A stretch of 64,000 nt of DNA from Rhodococcoides fascians A44A (GTDB taxonomy: Bacteria; Actinomycetota; Actinomycetes; Mycobacteriales; Mycobacteriaceae). Numbering within the stretch: position 1 is the first letter of the stretch; each line of letters begins with the position of its first letter. Where the stretch lies: contig NZ_JMEX01000008.1 of the NCBI RefSeq assembly GCF_000760735.1, forward strand, positions 466,018-530,017. Direction: 5' to 3'. Positions 36,300 through 49,228 of this stretch are shown in pieces. The translations under genes were made by a program, and so were the position numbers. Below the pieces are notes generated by a model. That model made no database searches. It was given only the letters and a program-made list of their open reading frames with translations, and was not told where the DNA came from.

Positions 36300-36902
36300 A
36301 TGGGAAGATCACGGTTTCACGGTGAGATATTCGGAGTAGGTACCTCGTCGGGCGTACGCATCGTCGTCGGGCACTGGACCCGATCTCCGCTCGGAGAATT
36401 CACCGACGTCATGATCCAGTTCTCCGGCGGCCACCGCCTTCTGCTCGCACCGGACGAAGATGTGCGCGAATTCGTCACCGCGACATACACGTTCGACGAC
36501 GTATCAATGACCCCGGTCGGCTTCACACGAGTCGGCGACACGGTGAGCGTGAACACCGACGACCTTCGACTCACTCTGAGAACGGGACGCTCCACCGCAC
36601 TCGGCACCCTCCTCGCGATGGTCCCGTCCACGATCTCCACGGCACCGTGGTTCTGCCGCATCTCCGATCCCATCGCACGGGTGGTCCTCCGAGGTGTACG
36701 CACCCGCGGCAGTGCAGGGAACGACAGGCGCGAGTACTACGGCGCGAAGCACCAACACCGAATTCTCAGCGCCACCGCATCCTGGCGCGGCGAAGACCTC
36801 GGCCACCTCACACCCGTCACGCCCCCGGTCACCTTCGGGTTCGGCAGTACCCCGGCGGCACCGTCGGTCACCTCGATCACGACGACCATCGACACGCCCT
36901 AG
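36300..36902 (+). CDS. Conserved protein of unknown function
   Basis: The product has 200 residues from ATG 36300. It begins MGRSRFHGEIFGVGTSSGVR and is rich in beta strands, with two Thr/Ser-rich ends and no membrane segment or signal. I do not recognise a family; the DVMIQFSGGHRLLLAPDEDV block and TVSVNTDDLRLTLRTGR are the best landmarks for a search. It diverges from zwf (48-base gap) and its stop overlaps the pncA stop by four bases. Confidence 0.65.
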   Translation: MGRSRFHGEIFGVGTSSGVRIVVGHWTRSPLGEFTDVMIQFSGGHRLLLAPDEDVREFVTATYTFDDVSMTPVGFTRVGDTVSVNTDDLRLTLRTGRSTALGTLLAMVPSTISTAPWFCRISDPIARVVLRGVRTRGSAGNDRREYYGAKHQHRILSATASWRGEDLGHLTPVTPPVTFGFGSTPAAPSVTSITTTIDTP

Positions 36903-37471
36903 GCCAGCACGGCACCGGCGTCGGACAGTTCTTTCAGGGCGGTCTCGGAGGACTCCGGCGCGACCCCTGCAACGAACTCGGTCAGAATCCGAACAGCCAA
37001 TCCATGGTGGATCGCGTCCAGGGCGGATGCCCGCACGCAGTAGTCGGTCGCGATCCCGACGACGTCGATGTCGGTGACCTCGTTGGCATCCAGCACGTCC
37101 CGCAGCGCAGTGCCGTCCTCGGTGCTGCCCTCGAACGCGGAGTAGGACGGCTCACCCTGCCCCTTCAGAACATGCACGTCGACCGAGTCCGTCGCGAACT
37201 CCGGGTGATACGCGGCGCCGGCGGTGCCCGCAACACAGTGCACCGGCCACGTCGTCACGAAGTCGGGCTGCTCGTCGGTGGCGAAGTGGCCGCCGTTGTC
37301 ACTGTCCGCGTCGTGCCAGTCCCGCGATGCGACGATGACGTCGTACGCGTCGCCCTGCCGCGCGAGAAGCCCGCTGATCCGACGCGCGACATCGGCACCG
37401 CCCACGACTCCCAGAGCACCGCCTTCGGTGAAATCGTTCTGAACATCGACTACCAACAATGCACGTGTCAT
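36899..37471 (-). CDS. pncA: Nicotinamidase (pyrazinamidase-type isochorismatase-fold hydrolase)
   Basis: The product has 190 residues from ATG 37471. The catalytic Asp is in VVDVQNDF, the Lys in VLKGQGEP, and the Cys in GIATDYCVRAS; metal ligands fit RDWHDADSDNGGHF. It converts nicotinamide to nicotinate for NAD salvage. The start lies opposite that of the MOSC gene, with almost no spacing, so the two share one promoter region. Confidence 0.92.
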   Translation of the reverse strand: MTRALLVVDVQNDFTEGGALGVVGGADVARRISGLLARQGDAYDVIVASRDWHDADSDNGGHFATDEQPDFVTTWPVHCVAGTAGAAYHPEFATDSVDVHVLKGQGEPSYSAFEGSTEDGTALRDVLDANEVTDIDVVGIATDYCVRASALDAIHHGLAVRILTEFVAGVAPESSETALKELSDAGAVLA

Positions 37472-37493
37472 GGCCCCCAGTATCCTCGCCGGT

Positions 37494-38321
37494 GTGAGTG
37501 CCACAGGTCGGAGTGCCACAGTGTCCGAGTTGGTCTGCTACCCGGTCAAGGGTTGTGCCGGGCAGTCACTCGACACCGCACGAATGACGGTTCGCGGGAT
37601 CGACCACGATCGAGAATTCATGATCGTCGACGACGACTTCTCGTTCCGCAGCCAACGCAGCGACCCCGTCCTCGCCGTGGTGACGCCGTCGATCGACGGC
37701 GACCAACTGACGCTCACGCACGAAGAATTCGGGTCGGTCACCTGCACGATCGATCGACGGTCACAGCCGATCGACGTCACCATGTTCCGTGCGCCGTTCC
37801 TCGGCATCGATCAGGGCGACGACGTCGCGTCGTGGTTGAGCGACGTCGTCGGCGAGGCGTCGCGGCTGGTTGCCGTCCCCTCCGACTTTCACCGCGTCAC
37901 CGACGGAATCACCCCAGGGACAGCGGCATTCGCGGACAGCTCCGCCGTTCACATCCTCTCGGAGTCCACCCTGGACGGATTGAACACCCGGATGGACGCG
38001 CCGCTTCCGATGAATCGATTCCGGCCGAACATCGTCGTCACCGGCTGGGACGACCCCCACACCGAAGATCTTGTCCGCGACATCTCGATCGGAGAGACAG
38101 AGCTCGCCTACACCAAACTCGCGATCCGCTGCCCCGTCACCACCGTCGACCAGGCGCGCGGAGTGCGAGACGGACGCGAACCACTGAAAACCCTCGGCAC
38201 GTACCGCAAGGCAAGGCAGAAGGGCGTTGCCTTCGGCGCGAAATTCAGCGTGGTCGACGGCGGCACACTGTCCGTCGGAGACACCGTGAACGTCACGACC
38301 TGGGGCGAGTCGGAGCTGTAG
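37494..38321 (+). CDS. MOSC-domain (molybdenum-cofactor sulfurase C-terminal-like) protein
   Basis: About 275 residues from GTG 37494; ATG 37470 would add eight residues but overlaps the pncA start, so the exact start is unsettled. An N-terminal MOSC_N beta-barrel (CYPVKGCAGQSLDTARMTVRG) precedes the MOSC domain, in which RFRPNIVVTGWDDPHTED and IRCPVTTVDQARG with the conserved Cys are seen. Such proteins handle Moco sulfur or N-hydroxylated substrates. The end overlaps the convergent asparaginase gene by 29 bases. Confidence 0.82.
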   Translation: MSATGRSATVSELVCYPVKGCAGQSLDTARMTVRGIDHDREFMIVDDDFSFRSQRSDPVLAVVTPSIDGDQLTLTHEEFGSVTCTIDRRSQPIDVTMFRAPFLGIDQGDDVASWLSDVVGEASRLVAVPSDFHRVTDGITPGTAAFADSSAVHILSESTLDGLNTRMDAPLPMNRFRPNIVVTGWDDPHTEDLVRDISIGETELAYTKLAIRCPVTTVDQARGVRDGREPLKTLGTYRKARQKGVAFGAKFSVVDGGTLSVGDTVNVTTWGESEL

Positions 38322-39159
38322 CGATCTGTACCGCAAGCACCACCCGCGCCTGGCCTGCGCGTAGCAACGGCGAGAACACGGCCCCGGCGTCCACGAGATC
38401 CGCTCCGCCGCCGCCACCGCCGTACGTGGGCTCGATGGTCCCGACGGGCACGCGAGTGGTGACGACGACCGGTACACCCGCGCTCTTCACCGCCGCCACG
38501 ACGGACGGATTGGTGTTCCCGGACCCGGTGGCCTCGAGCACGATGCCCTGGGCGCCCGCGGAGACGAAGGCGTCGATGGCCACCGCGTCGGCGCCGGGGT
38601 ACAGCGCCACGATGTCCACGCGGACACCGGAGATCGGAGTCCGAGGCACGACATCGCGCGGCTCACCGGAGCTGACGAATGCGTCGAGTTCCGTTGTGTG
38701 CCACTTGGACAGTCCCCGCGCAGGCAGCGTCCGTCCACCGAACACGACGAGTACACCGCGGCCACGGTTCGCCTCGTCGAGAACGGCGTCGACGGCCGCG
38801 GCGACGTTGCCCGGACCGTCCGCGTCCGCGTGGTCGGACGTGCGCTGTGCACCGGTGAACACCACGGGCCTCGGGTCACCGTGGAACAGATCCACCAACA
38901 GCGAGGATTCTTCCATCGTGTCCGTGCCGTGCAGCACCACCACACCCAGGCAGGCCGGGTCGTCGAGCTCGTCGAACACGGCGTCGACGATGCGGTCCAG
39001 GTCCGCGAAGTCGAACGCCGAGCTGTCCTTGGACATCAGGGTGCGGACCCGTACTTCGCCCGGCAGGTCGAAACCCACGGAGCCGGGCCTCGAGATGCCG
39101 TCCTCGTCGCGGCTGCTCCCGATGGTTCCGCCTGTTGTCAGCAGGGCAATGTGGGACAA
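38293..39159 (-). CDS. ansA: L-asparaginase
   Basis: The product has 288 residues from TTG 39159, chosen because GAGAGGGA lies just before it. ALLTTGGTIGSS carries the first catalytic Thr near the N-terminus and VVLHGTDTMEESSLLVDL the second Thr-Asp set. No signal peptide, so it is cytosolic. It converts asparagine to aspartate and ammonia, which the co-transcribed AspA then breaks down to fumarate. Last gene of aspA-ansP-ansA. Confidence 0.9.
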   Translation of the reverse strand: MSHIALLTTGGTIGSSRDEDGISRPGSVGFDLPGEVRVRTLMSKDSSAFDFADLDRIVDAVFDELDDPACLGVVVLHGTDTMEESSLLVDLFHGDPRPVVFTGAQRTSDHADADGPGNVAAAVDAVLDEANRGRGVLVVFGGRTLPARGLSKWHTTELDAFVSSGEPRDVVPRTPISGVRVDIVALYPGADAVAIDAFVSAGAQGIVLEATGSGNTNPSVVAAVKSAGVPVVVTTRVPVGTIEPTYGGGGGGADLVDAGAVFSPLLRAGQARVVLAVQIATAPTRPRS

Positions 39160-39163
39160 GCCG

Positions 39164-40582
39164 TCATCCCTCTCGTTCTTCGGCCACTGCGGCAATCCGG
39201 TTGCGGCACAGGAACCATCCGCCGACGAGCAACGGTGCGATGATCAGGATCGACGCGATGGTCCAGGTACCGACCGGCTTGTCGAACGCCATCAGAATCA
39301 ACACGGCGAGGAGGAAGACCAACGTCGCGATACCGGTGTAGGGAGCGCCGAACATCCGGAACTTCGGCCGGGCGAGGTCTCCCGAGCGAGAGCGCGACCA
39401 CAGCTTCAGTTGACACAGAATGATCACCGCCCATGCGCTGATGATACCGAGGGCCGCGAAGTTCAACACGATCTCGAACGCCTGTGCCGGTACTGCAGCG
39501 TTGAGTCCGACGCCGGCGAGCGCCACCAACGCTGTCAGAGCGATTCCGCCGTAGGGAACTCCGGCCTTGTTCATCCGAGCCGCGAACTTCGGTGCGGATC
39601 CGGCGACGGCCATCGAGTGGAGGATGCGGCCCGTCGAATACAGCCCGGCGTTCAGCGAGGACAGTGCTGCGGTGAGCACCACGAGGTTCATGATGGCGTC
39701 GGCGCCTTGCACGTCGATCGCGCCGAAGAACGTGACGAACGGACTTTCCCCGGCGTGATATGCGCTGTACGGCAACAGAAGCGACAGCAGTAGCACCGAA
39801 CCCACGTAGAACACCAGGATCCGAACGATCACCGTGTTGATCGCCTTGGGTATGACCTTCTCCGGGTTCGCGGTCTCTCCCGCCGCGGTGCCGACGAGCT
39901 CGATCGACGCATACGCGAACACGACGCCCTGCACCACGACGATCGCGGGCAGCAGCCCGTTGGGGATCAGTCCGCCGTTGTCGGTGATGACCGACAAGCC
40001 GGGAGCCTGACCGTCGATGGGAGTTCCGAAGATGACGTAGTACACGCCGACGACCAGGAAGGTGACCAAGGCGAGAACCTTGATGAGCGCGAACCAGAAC
40101 TCGAGCTCTCCGAAGACCTTGACCGACACCAGATTCAGACCGAGTACGAGAACCAGGCCGATCAGCGCGAAGACCCACTGATCCACATCTCCGAGTGGCG
40201 CCCAGTACTTCTTGAAGAAATTCATGTACAGCGCAACCGCTGTCACGTCGACCACGGCCGTCATGGCCCAGTTCATCCAGTACAGCCAGCCGGCCGCGAA
40301 CGCCATCTTCTCCCCGAAGAATTCGCGTGCGTAGGACACGAAGCTTCCCGACGACGGTCGGTGCATCACCAGTTCGCCGAGCGCGCGGAGGATCAGGAAA
40401 GCGAAGAATCCGCAGAGGGCATAGACGAGCACCAGGGCCGGACCGGAGTCGTGCAACCGTCCGCCTGCGCCCATGAAGAGGCCGGTTCCGATTGCACCTC
40501 CGATGGCGATCATCTGAATCTGTCTCGGTACCAGAGCTTTACGGTATCCGAGGTCTTCCGAATGTCGAGTGTCGACTGTCAT
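39164..40582 (-). CDS. ansP: Asparagine/amino acid permease of the APC family
   Basis: The product has 472 residues and twelve hydrophobic segments. The family start [36 protein letters not shown], and [21 protein letters not shown] are characteristic of AnsP-type amino acid:proton symporters. It lies between aspA (6-base gap) and ansA (4-base gap), so it is the uptake step of an asparagine-catabolic operon. A close paralogue stands at 46.8-48.3 kb. Confidence 0.92.
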   Translation of the reverse strand: MTVDTRHSEDLGYRKALVPRQIQMIAIGGAIGTGLFMGAGGRLHDSGPALVLVYALCGFFAFLILRALGELVMHRPSSGSFVSYAREFFGEKMAFAAGWLYWMNWAMTAVVDVTAVALYMNFFKKYWAPLGDVDQWVFALIGLVLVLGLNLVSVKVFGELEFWFALIKVLALVTFLVVGVYYVIFGTPIDGQAPGLSVITDNGGLIPNGLLPAIVVVQGVVFAYASIELVGTAAGETANPEKVIPKAINTVIVRILVFYVGSVLLLSLLLPYSAYHAGESPFVTFFGAIDVQGADAIMNLVVLTAALSSLNAGLYSTGRILHSMAVAGSAPKFAARMNKAGVPYGGIALTALVALAGVGLNAAVPAQAFEIVLNFAALGIISAWAVIILCQLKLWSRSRSGDLARPKFRMFGAPYTGIATLVFLLAVLILMAFDKPVGTWTIASILIIAPLLVGGWFLCRNRIAAVAEEREG

Positions 40583-40588
40583 GTGCGG

Positions 40589-42028
<1,440 letters not shown>

Positions 42029-42059
42029 GTCCTGCTCCTTCTGATGTCCGGCTGTCCGG

Positions 42060-42070
42060 CTGTCTGACAG
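42060..42070. promoter_or_regulatory. GntR/FCD operator candidate upstream of aspA
   Basis: The perfect 11-bp palindrome CTGTCTGACAG fits the TGTC-N-GACA form typical of FadR/FCD-subfamily regulators and lies between aspA and the divergent gntR gene. Confidence 0.55.
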
Positions 42071-42149
42071 GTTAAAGTGTGAACCAAGACACGTCCGCCC
42101 GTCAACCGTCACCTTGACTCGCCCGCCGCAGGAAGAGGACTATTCAGAC

Positions 42150-42845
42150 ATGAACCTGTCGGACAGCTGGGCGGTCAGTCAGCCGACCGCAACGAGACTG
42201 AGCGCGGCAGAAGCCGTCTTCGCCGACATCCGCGACGCAATCGTCGCCGGCCACATCGCCATCGGCGAACGACTCCCCGCCGAGAGCGCACTGGCCACCC
42301 GATACGCCGTCAGCCGATCCGTGATCCGCGAGGCACTTCGATCGTGCAATGCACTCGGACTCACCGAAACCAAAACGGGTCGAGGCACTTTCGTCACCCG
42401 AGATCGCGTCACCGGCGATCTCGACATCGGCAACTACGACGCCCGCGAACTGATGGAAGCCCGCCCCCACGTCGAAATCCCGTCGGCTGGCTGGGCAGCC
42501 GAGCGCCGCACCGACGAAGACCTGGCCGTCCTCGAAGGGCTCACCGACGAAATGCGAAGCGAGGACGACCACCACGCCTGGGTACTGCTCGACGGCCAAT
42601 TCCACACCGCCATCGCCCGAGCCAGCAAGAACCGCGTCTTCGAAGCGATCATCGTCGACATCCGCGGCGCGCTCACCCGTCAGTCCGAGACCCTCAACCT
42701 CGTCGCCCGACGCCAGCAGAAATCCAACGTCGAGCACGACCTCATCGTCGAGGGCATCCGATCCGGCAGCTACGAGGAAGCCGCCGAAGCCATGGCCGCG
42801 CACCTCGACGCCGTCCGGGGCGCCGTGGAATCGCTCCGCCGTTAG
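42150..42845 (+). CDS. GntR-family FCD-type regulator, probable control of aspA-ansP-ansA
   Basis: The product has 231 residues from ATG 42150. Winged helix-turn-helix at 22-85 (ESALATRYAVSRSVIREALRS) followed by an FCD domain (LLDGQFHTAIARASKNRVF). Divergent placement and the palindrome at 42060-42070 suggest it represses the asparagine/aspartate operon, with the amino acid or fumarate as signal (inference). Its stop overlaps the stop of the lipoprotein gene by four bases. Confidence 0.85.
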   Translation: MNLSDSWAVSQPTATRLSAAEAVFADIRDAIVAGHIAIGERLPAESALATRYAVSRSVIREALRSCNALGLTETKTGRGTFVTRDRVTGDLDIGNYDARELMEARPHVEIPSAGWAAERRTDEDLAVLEGLTDEMRSEDDHHAWVLLDGQFHTAIARASKNRVFEAIIVDIRGALTRQSETLNLVARRQQKSNVEHDLIVEGIRSGSYEEAAEAMAAHLDAVRGAVESLRR

Positions 42846-43519
42846 CTCCAGCTCTCGTTCCAGTCACGCGCGAACATGAACGCGCCCTCGGTTCCCCAGC
42901 ACGTGATGCCGAACATCTCGTCGGACTCGCACACCACACCGACCGCGGACAACACCTGACCGTACTCGAGCACTCGAGGTTCGTCGGCCGTGTAGATCCC
43001 TTGCGTCGTGCAGATGTGTTGCGTCCCGCCGTCGTTCACTCGCACTGCGTACTTGTCGTTCTCGGCATTGGTGCATGTGCGGCCTTCGAACGGCGCGACA
43101 CTCGTCTTGGCCTGACAACCGACCTGGCCTGCGGGTGATCCCCCGGCCCAGATCCCGCACTGAATATTTCCCGACGGGGTGGTGAAGTTGTACCGGCCGA
43201 GATCGGTCGCGAACAGTGCCGGGTCGACATTGCCGGAATCCAGGCTCGGTCGGGGCTGATTCCACGGGAACAGATCCGACGCTTCCTCCGGGGCAGGCGC
43301 CGTGGGAACGATGACGATCTCCTGCTCGGGCTGCGCAGGTCCGGACGGCGGCTGATCGGACGTCGGCTGGTCGGACGTCGGCTGTTCCGACGTCGACTGG
43401 GGCGCTACGCTCGTCGTTTCCGACGCTGCAGCGCCATCCGGCTCCTCGCTACTGCAGCCGCTCACGGCCAGAACAGCAGCCACAGCGGCAACGACGACGG
43501 CAGACCGTGCGGCGATCAT
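42842..43519 (-). CDS. Secreted lipoprotein of unknown function
   Basis: The product has 225 residues from ATG 43519. Signal peptide with lipobox AVSGC, then a low-complexity stretch built of repeated (T/S)S-(D/E)QP units, then a cysteine-rich domain (six Cys after residue 125) with TPSGNIQCGIWAG and GITCWGTEGAF. This C-terminal pattern occurs in small actinobacterial envelope lipoproteins without known function. Exposed outside the membrane. Confidence 0.75.
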   Translation of the reverse strand: MIAARSAVVVAAVAAVLAVSGCSSEEPDGAAASETTSVAPQSTSEQPTSDQPTSDQPPSGPAQPEQEIVIVPTAPAPEEASDLFPWNQPRPSLDSGNVDPALFATDLGRYNFTTPSGNIQCGIWAGGSPAGQVGCQAKTSVAPFEGRTCTNAENDKYAVRVNDGGTQHICTTQGIYTADEPRVLEYGQVLSAVGVVCESDEMFGITCWGTEGAFMFARDWNESWS

Positions 43520-43628
43520 GAACACTCCTCGTCCCAAGACAACCGGGCGCCGTCTCGTCTACCCGTCCTATCGGTCTGCTTTACGAAGCCATTAACCGAT
43601 CACGGATAACGATGACGACTCGAATCGG

Positions 43629-44582
43629 TTACTCCTCGGGTTCCGTCAGCCCTTCCCGCTCGTCCCGCTCCGCCCATTCCAGCAACGGATCGAGCGAGAA
43701 CACCGCCTCGTCGATGCCGTCGTGCAGGTCGCCGAGTTTCGCGAACCGCTCCGGCACCGTGAAGATCGTGAAGTCACGCGGATCGACGTCCGGCACCTCG
43801 TTCCAGGAAATCGGCGTCGACACCGTCGCTTGCTGATTGCCTCGCACCGAGTAGGCGCTGGCAATGGTGTGGTCCCGCGCGTTCTGGTTGTAGTCGACGA
43901 ACAGCTTCGTCGGATCGCGGTCCTTGCGCCACCACACCGTCGTCACGTCGTCGGGGGCGCGGCGTTCCACCTCACGGGCGAACGCGAGCGCAGCGCGTCG
44001 AACATCCTTGAATCCGTACTCCGGCGCAATCCGCACGTAGATGTGAAGCCCATGTCCGCCAGATGTTTTCGGCCAGCCCGTCGCACCCAGGTCTTCGAGG
44101 ACCTCGGCGGCGACGCCGGCGACTCGGCGAACCCGATCGAACGGGCAGTCCGGCATGGGATCGAGATCGATGCGCCACTCGTCGGGCATCTCCACGTCCG
44201 CGCGCCTGGAGTTCCAGGGGTGGAACTCCACCGTCGACATCTGCACAGCCCACACGACGTGCGCCAGCTCGGTGACGCACAGTTCGTCGGCGGTTCGGTT
44301 GTAGCGCGGGAACGTCACGCGCACGGTCTCGAGCCAGTCCGGGGCGCCGTTCGGCACACGCTTCTGGTGAACCTTGTCGCCCGCCAGACCCTTCGGGAAC
44401 CGATGCATCATGCACGGCCGCTCCCGTAGAGCACGGACGATGCCATCGCCGACGCCGAGGTAGTAGTTCACCAGATCGAGCTTGGTGGCCCCGCTCTCGG
44501 GGAAATACACCCGGTCGGGGTTGGAGACACGCACGATGCGCTCCCCCACCTCGAGTTCGATCGCCTCCGACGCTGCTGCCAT
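43629..44582 (-). CDS. LigD-type DNA polymerase/primase domain protein (stand-alone, Prim-PolC-like)
   Basis: The product has 317 residues and is an LigD_pol domain of the archaeo-eukaryotic primase superfamily. Catalytic acids are in [10 protein letters not shown] (D-x-D) and [23 protein letters not shown] is the nucleotide-binding motif. It resembles the mycobacterial stand-alone polymerases that fill short gaps in end-joining or excision repair. No ligase, nuclease or Ku gene is next to it. Confidence 0.88.
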   Translation of the reverse strand: MAAASEAIELEVGERIVRVSNPDRVYFPESGATKLDLVNYYLGVGDGIVRALRERPCMMHRFPKGLAGDKVHQKRVPNGAPDWLETVRVTFPRYNRTADELCVTELAHVVWAVQMSTVEFHPWNSRRADVEMPDEWRIDLDPMPDCPFDRVRRVAGVAAEVLEDLGATGWPKTSGGHGLHIYVRIAPEYGFKDVRRAALAFAREVERRAPDDVTTVWWRKDRDPTKLFVDYNQNARDHTIASAYSVRGNQQATVSTPISWNEVPDVDPRDFTIFTVPERFAKLGDLHDGIDEAVFSLDPLLEWAERDEREGLTEPEE

Positions 44583-44596
44583 TCCACGAGCCTAGA

Positions 44597-44704
44597 CATC
44601 CAGGGCCGGACTGCACACAAACCGCCGCCCGACGCCACATCCGGCCCTGCGAACCCGATTTGTGTGCATCCAGGGCACACGTACACCCAGGGCACATGTA
44701 CACC
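44597..44704. repeat. Interleaved inverted repeats and short direct repeats between the polymerase gene and groEL
   Basis: Stem A pairs CAGGGCCGGA (44601-44610) with TCCGGCCCTG (44640-44649). Stem B pairs TGCACACAAA (44612-44621) with TTTGTGTGCA (44659-44668). The order A-B-A'-B' is that of a pseudoknot. CATCCAGGGC occurs at 44597 and 44667, and a 17-bp unit (CAGGGCACACGTACACC) repeats at 44671 and 44688. Meaning unknown. Confidence 0.7.
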
Positions 44705-44722
44705 CGGGCCTCCGCGAGCACG

Positions 44723-44755
44723 AAAAAGCCCGACCCCACCGAAGTGGAGTCGGGC
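44723..44755 (-). terminator. Rho-independent terminator of groEL
   Basis: An 11-bp stem GCCCGACTCCA / TGGGGTCGGGC (one G-U pair) with a loop CTTCGG is followed by five T on the minus strand, 19 bases past the groEL stop. Confidence 0.9.
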
Positions 44756-44773
44756 CTGTTCGAGAGAGACGGA

Positions 44774-46562
<1,789 letters not shown>

Positions 46563-46572
46563 ACTGCATTTC

Positions 46573-46597
46573 TAGCACTCGACCATGGCGAGTGCAA
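46573..46597. promoter_or_regulatory. CIRCE element 2 (HrcA operator)
   Basis: TAGCACTC-N9-GAGTGCAA, 8-9-8 with one end mismatch, 10 bases from the first element. Confidence 0.9.
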
Positions 46598-46831
46598 GGT
46601 CGTCACCGAAGTGTTCGCCTACGGCGCAGAAGACCGGCCGAGTCCGACGCCGGGGCGAAGCTCGAGCAGATGCTCACCCTTTCACGCACTGTTTACATGC
46701 AGGCGCGTTGTTTACATTGCACGCCTTTCGGCTCGATGCGATCCGGAAATAACGTTCGGAGACAGCAACATTCGCCACTAGCTCATTTCGGACAAAACAC
46801 CCATACACGCATCGACAGCAAGGATCGTCAC

Positions 46832-48319
46832 ATGTCCGATTCGGTCGACACGAAGTACGACAACTCCGCCATGGACCACGAGGAGGAGGGCTACCACAAG
46901 GGTCTCAAACCTCGCCAGCTCCAGATGATCGCCATCGGTGGCGCCATCGGCACCGGGCTGTTCCTCGGCGCGGGTGGACGACTCGCCAGCGCAGGCCCCG
47001 GCCTGTTCCTCGCCTACGCCCTGTGCGGCATCTTCGTCTTCTTCATCCTCCGCGCCCTCGGCGAACTGGTGCTGCACCGCCCGTCGTCGGGATCGTTCGT
47101 CTCGTACGCCCGTGAGTTCTTCGGCGAGAAAGCCGCATTCGTCGCAGGCTGGATGTACTTCCTCAACTGGGCCATGACGGCCATCGTCGACGTGACGGCC
47201 ATCGCCACCTACATGCACTACTGGGGATCGTTCGAGGTGATCCCGCAGTGGGTCATCGCACTGATCGCGCTCGTGCTGGTCATGAGCCTCAACCTGGTCT
47301 CGGTGAAGTGGTTCGGCGAGATGGAGTTCTGGGCCGCGATGATCAAGGTCGTCGCACTCGTGACGTTCCTGATCGTCGGCATCGTCTTCCTCGCCGGACG
47401 CATCCCCGTCGGCAGCGAGATGCCCGGCATCAGCCTCATCACCGACAACGGCGGGCTGTTCCCGTCGGGCGCGTGGCCGCTGGTCATCGTCATCTCCGGC
47501 GTCGTGTTCGCGTACGCCGCCGTCGAGCTGGTCGGCACCGCCGCCGGTGAGACCGAGAACCCGGCGAAGATCATGCCGCGCGCGATCAACTCGGTGATCG
47601 CGCGTATCGCGCTGTTCTACGTCGGCTCGCTCGTCCTGCTGGCGCTATTGCTCCCCTACACGGCATACGCAGCAGGAACATCGCCTTTCGTGACGTTCTT
47701 CTCGAGCATCGGTCTCGGCGGCGCGGGCACGATCATGAACATCGTCGTGCTCACTGCTGCTCTGTCCTCACTGAATGCCGGCCTCTACTCGACGGGTCGC
47801 ATCCTGCGCTCGATGGCCATGAACGGCAGCGCTCCCGAGTTCACCAAGAAGATGACCAAGGGCGGCGTTCCGTTCGGCGGCATTCTGCTCACCTGCTTCA
47901 TCACGCTGTTCGGCGTCGCACTCAACGCCATCGCCCCGGGTGAGGCCTTCGAGATCGTGCTGAACATGTCCGCCCTCGGCATCATCGCGAGCTGGGCGAC
48001 GATCGTGCTGTGCCAGATCCAGCTCTACCGCTGGTCCAAGAAGGGCATCCTCGAACGTCCGAAATTCCGTCTGTTCGGCGCCCCGTACACGAGCTACGCG
48101 ACGCTGGTGTTCCTCTTCGGGGTGCTGGTTCTGATGGCCTTCGACGCCCCGATCGGGTCCTGGACGATCGCCACCCTCGTCGTCATCATCCCGGCACTGA
48201 TCGGCGGATGGTTCCTGGTGCGGACGAAGGTCCTCGCCGTCGCCGAGGAACGTCTCGGCTACACCGGGCAGTACCCCGTCGTCGCCAACAGACCACTCGA
48301 CGACGATCCGGACAACTGA
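46832..48319 (+). CDS. AnsP-like amino acid permease, second copy
   Basis: The product has 495 residues from ATG 46832, with AAGGA before it; a much longer open frame upstream runs antisense through groEL and is not real. Twelve hydrophobic segments, [18 protein letters not shown] and [21 protein letters not shown]. It is a close paralogue of the ansP product at 39.2-40.6 kb but stands alone, so it may serve other conditions or another neutral amino acid. About 20 extra residues lie at each end. Confidence 0.88.
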   Translation: MSDSVDTKYDNSAMDHEEEGYHKGLKPRQLQMIAIGGAIGTGLFLGAGGRLASAGPGLFLAYALCGIFVFFILRALGELVLHRPSSGSFVSYAREFFGEKAAFVAGWMYFLNWAMTAIVDVTAIATYMHYWGSFEVIPQWVIALIALVLVMSLNLVSVKWFGEMEFWAAMIKVVALVTFLIVGIVFLAGRIPVGSEMPGISLITDNGGLFPSGAWPLVIVISGVVFAYAAVELVGTAAGETENPAKIMPRAINSVIARIALFYVGSLVLLALLLPYTAYAAGTSPFVTFFSSIGLGGAGTIMNIVVLTAALSSLNAGLYSTGRILRSMAMNGSAPEFTKKMTKGGVPFGGILLTCFITLFGVALNAIAPGEAFEIVLNMSALGIIASWATIVLCQIQLYRWSKKGILERPKFRLFGAPYTSYATLVFLFGVLVLMAFDAPIGSWTIATLVVIIPALIGGWFLVRTKVLAVAEERLGYTGQYPVVANRPLDDDPDN

Positions 48320-48331
48320 CGGGCCGGACAA

Positions 48332-49228
48332 TCAGAACCTCCGACGCCACCCGGCCCCGAAGGGCGACTTTCGGGGCGGGGGCTCCGGAGCGGGAGCAGC
48401 AAGGGCGTCGGCGACGGCGTTGCTGAGTTCCGTGCACGTCGCGAATCGATCTTCCGGCTTCTTGGCCAGCGCGGTCGCGACGACGCCGTCGAGACCCTTC
48501 CGTAGGTCTCGTCGGCGCGCGGTCACCGACGGAGGCGACGCGTTCAGCTGAGCGTCCGTGATCGCGAGCGGCGTCGCGAGGGGATACGGGGGCTTGCCGG
48601 TGAGCAATTCCACGAGCGTTGCGCCCAACGCGTAGACATCGGTTCGAGCGGACAGACGCTCACCGCGAAGCAGTTCCGGTGCGGCGTACTGAATGGACGC
48701 GAAGACCGACCCTCCTCGCGCCACCGGTCCGGCGTCGAGGAATCGCGCGATCCCCCAGTCCGACACCATCACCTGCTCGAAACCGCCACGCGGTTCGGTA
48801 CTGATCAGGATGTTCGACGGTTTCACGTCGCGGTGCAGTACGCCCTGAGTGTGGGCGTAGTCCAGACCTTTCGCCACTTCGCTGACGATGCGGGCAGCTC
48901 GGTCGACGTCGAGGGCGATCTGGCCGCGTGCGACGAGCCGCGCTGCGCTGTATCCCTCGACGTAGTGCATCGTCATCCACAGTCGACCGCCGAACTCACC
49001 GTGGGCGTGCACGGACACGATGTTCGGATGGTGCAGCCGCGCCGCGATCTTCGCCTCCATGACGAATTTCGCCCGGAGCTGCTCGTCTCCCGAGGCGTCC
49101 TCGTCGAGAATCTTGAGTGTCTCGCGCCCTTCGACGAGGTAGACCTCACTCATCCCACCCACCCCGAGCAGCCGCTCGACCGTGTACCCGGCGAACGTCC
49201 GTCCCGGCGACAGGCGGCCGGTGGTCAT
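48332..49228 (-). CDS. Soluble Hanks-type serine/threonine protein kinase
   Basis: The product has 298 residues. Glycine loop GVGGMSEVY at 22-30, ATP Lys39, Glu58, catalytic HRDVKPSN at 132-139 and APE at 183-185. The metal motif is DWG (157-159) instead of DFG. After the kinase domain only a short Pro/Arg tail follows, with no transmembrane helix or sensor domain, unlike most mycobacterial Pkn proteins. Substrate unknown; the DMT transporter gene overlaps its start by four bases and may encode a target or partner. Confidence 0.88.
   Translation of the reverse strand: MTTGRLSPGRTFAGYTVERLLGVGGMSEVYLVEGRETLKILDEDASGDEQLRAKFVMEAKIAARLHHPNIVSVHAHGEFGGRLWMTMHYVEGYSAARLVARGQIALDVDRAARIVSEVAKGLDYAHTQGVLHRDVKPSNILISTEPRGGFEQVMVSDWGIARFLDAGPVARGGSVFASIQYAAPELLRGERLSARTDVYALGATLVELLTGKPPYPLATPLAITDAQLNASPPSVTARRRDLRKGLDGVVATALAKKPEDRFATCTELSNAVADALAAPAPEPPPRKSPFGAGWRRRF

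Noticed and set aside
36647..39793. 1048-codon plus-strand frame
   Set aside because: It crosses pncA, the MOSC gene, ansA and the end of ansP in shadow frames; His/Arg-rich translation with no domain.
43593..43631. Terminator for the lipoprotein or polymerase gene (TAACCGAT / ATCGGTTA)
   Set aside because: The arms are only 8 bp with a 23-base loop, and the right arm overlaps the polymerase gene's stop codon.
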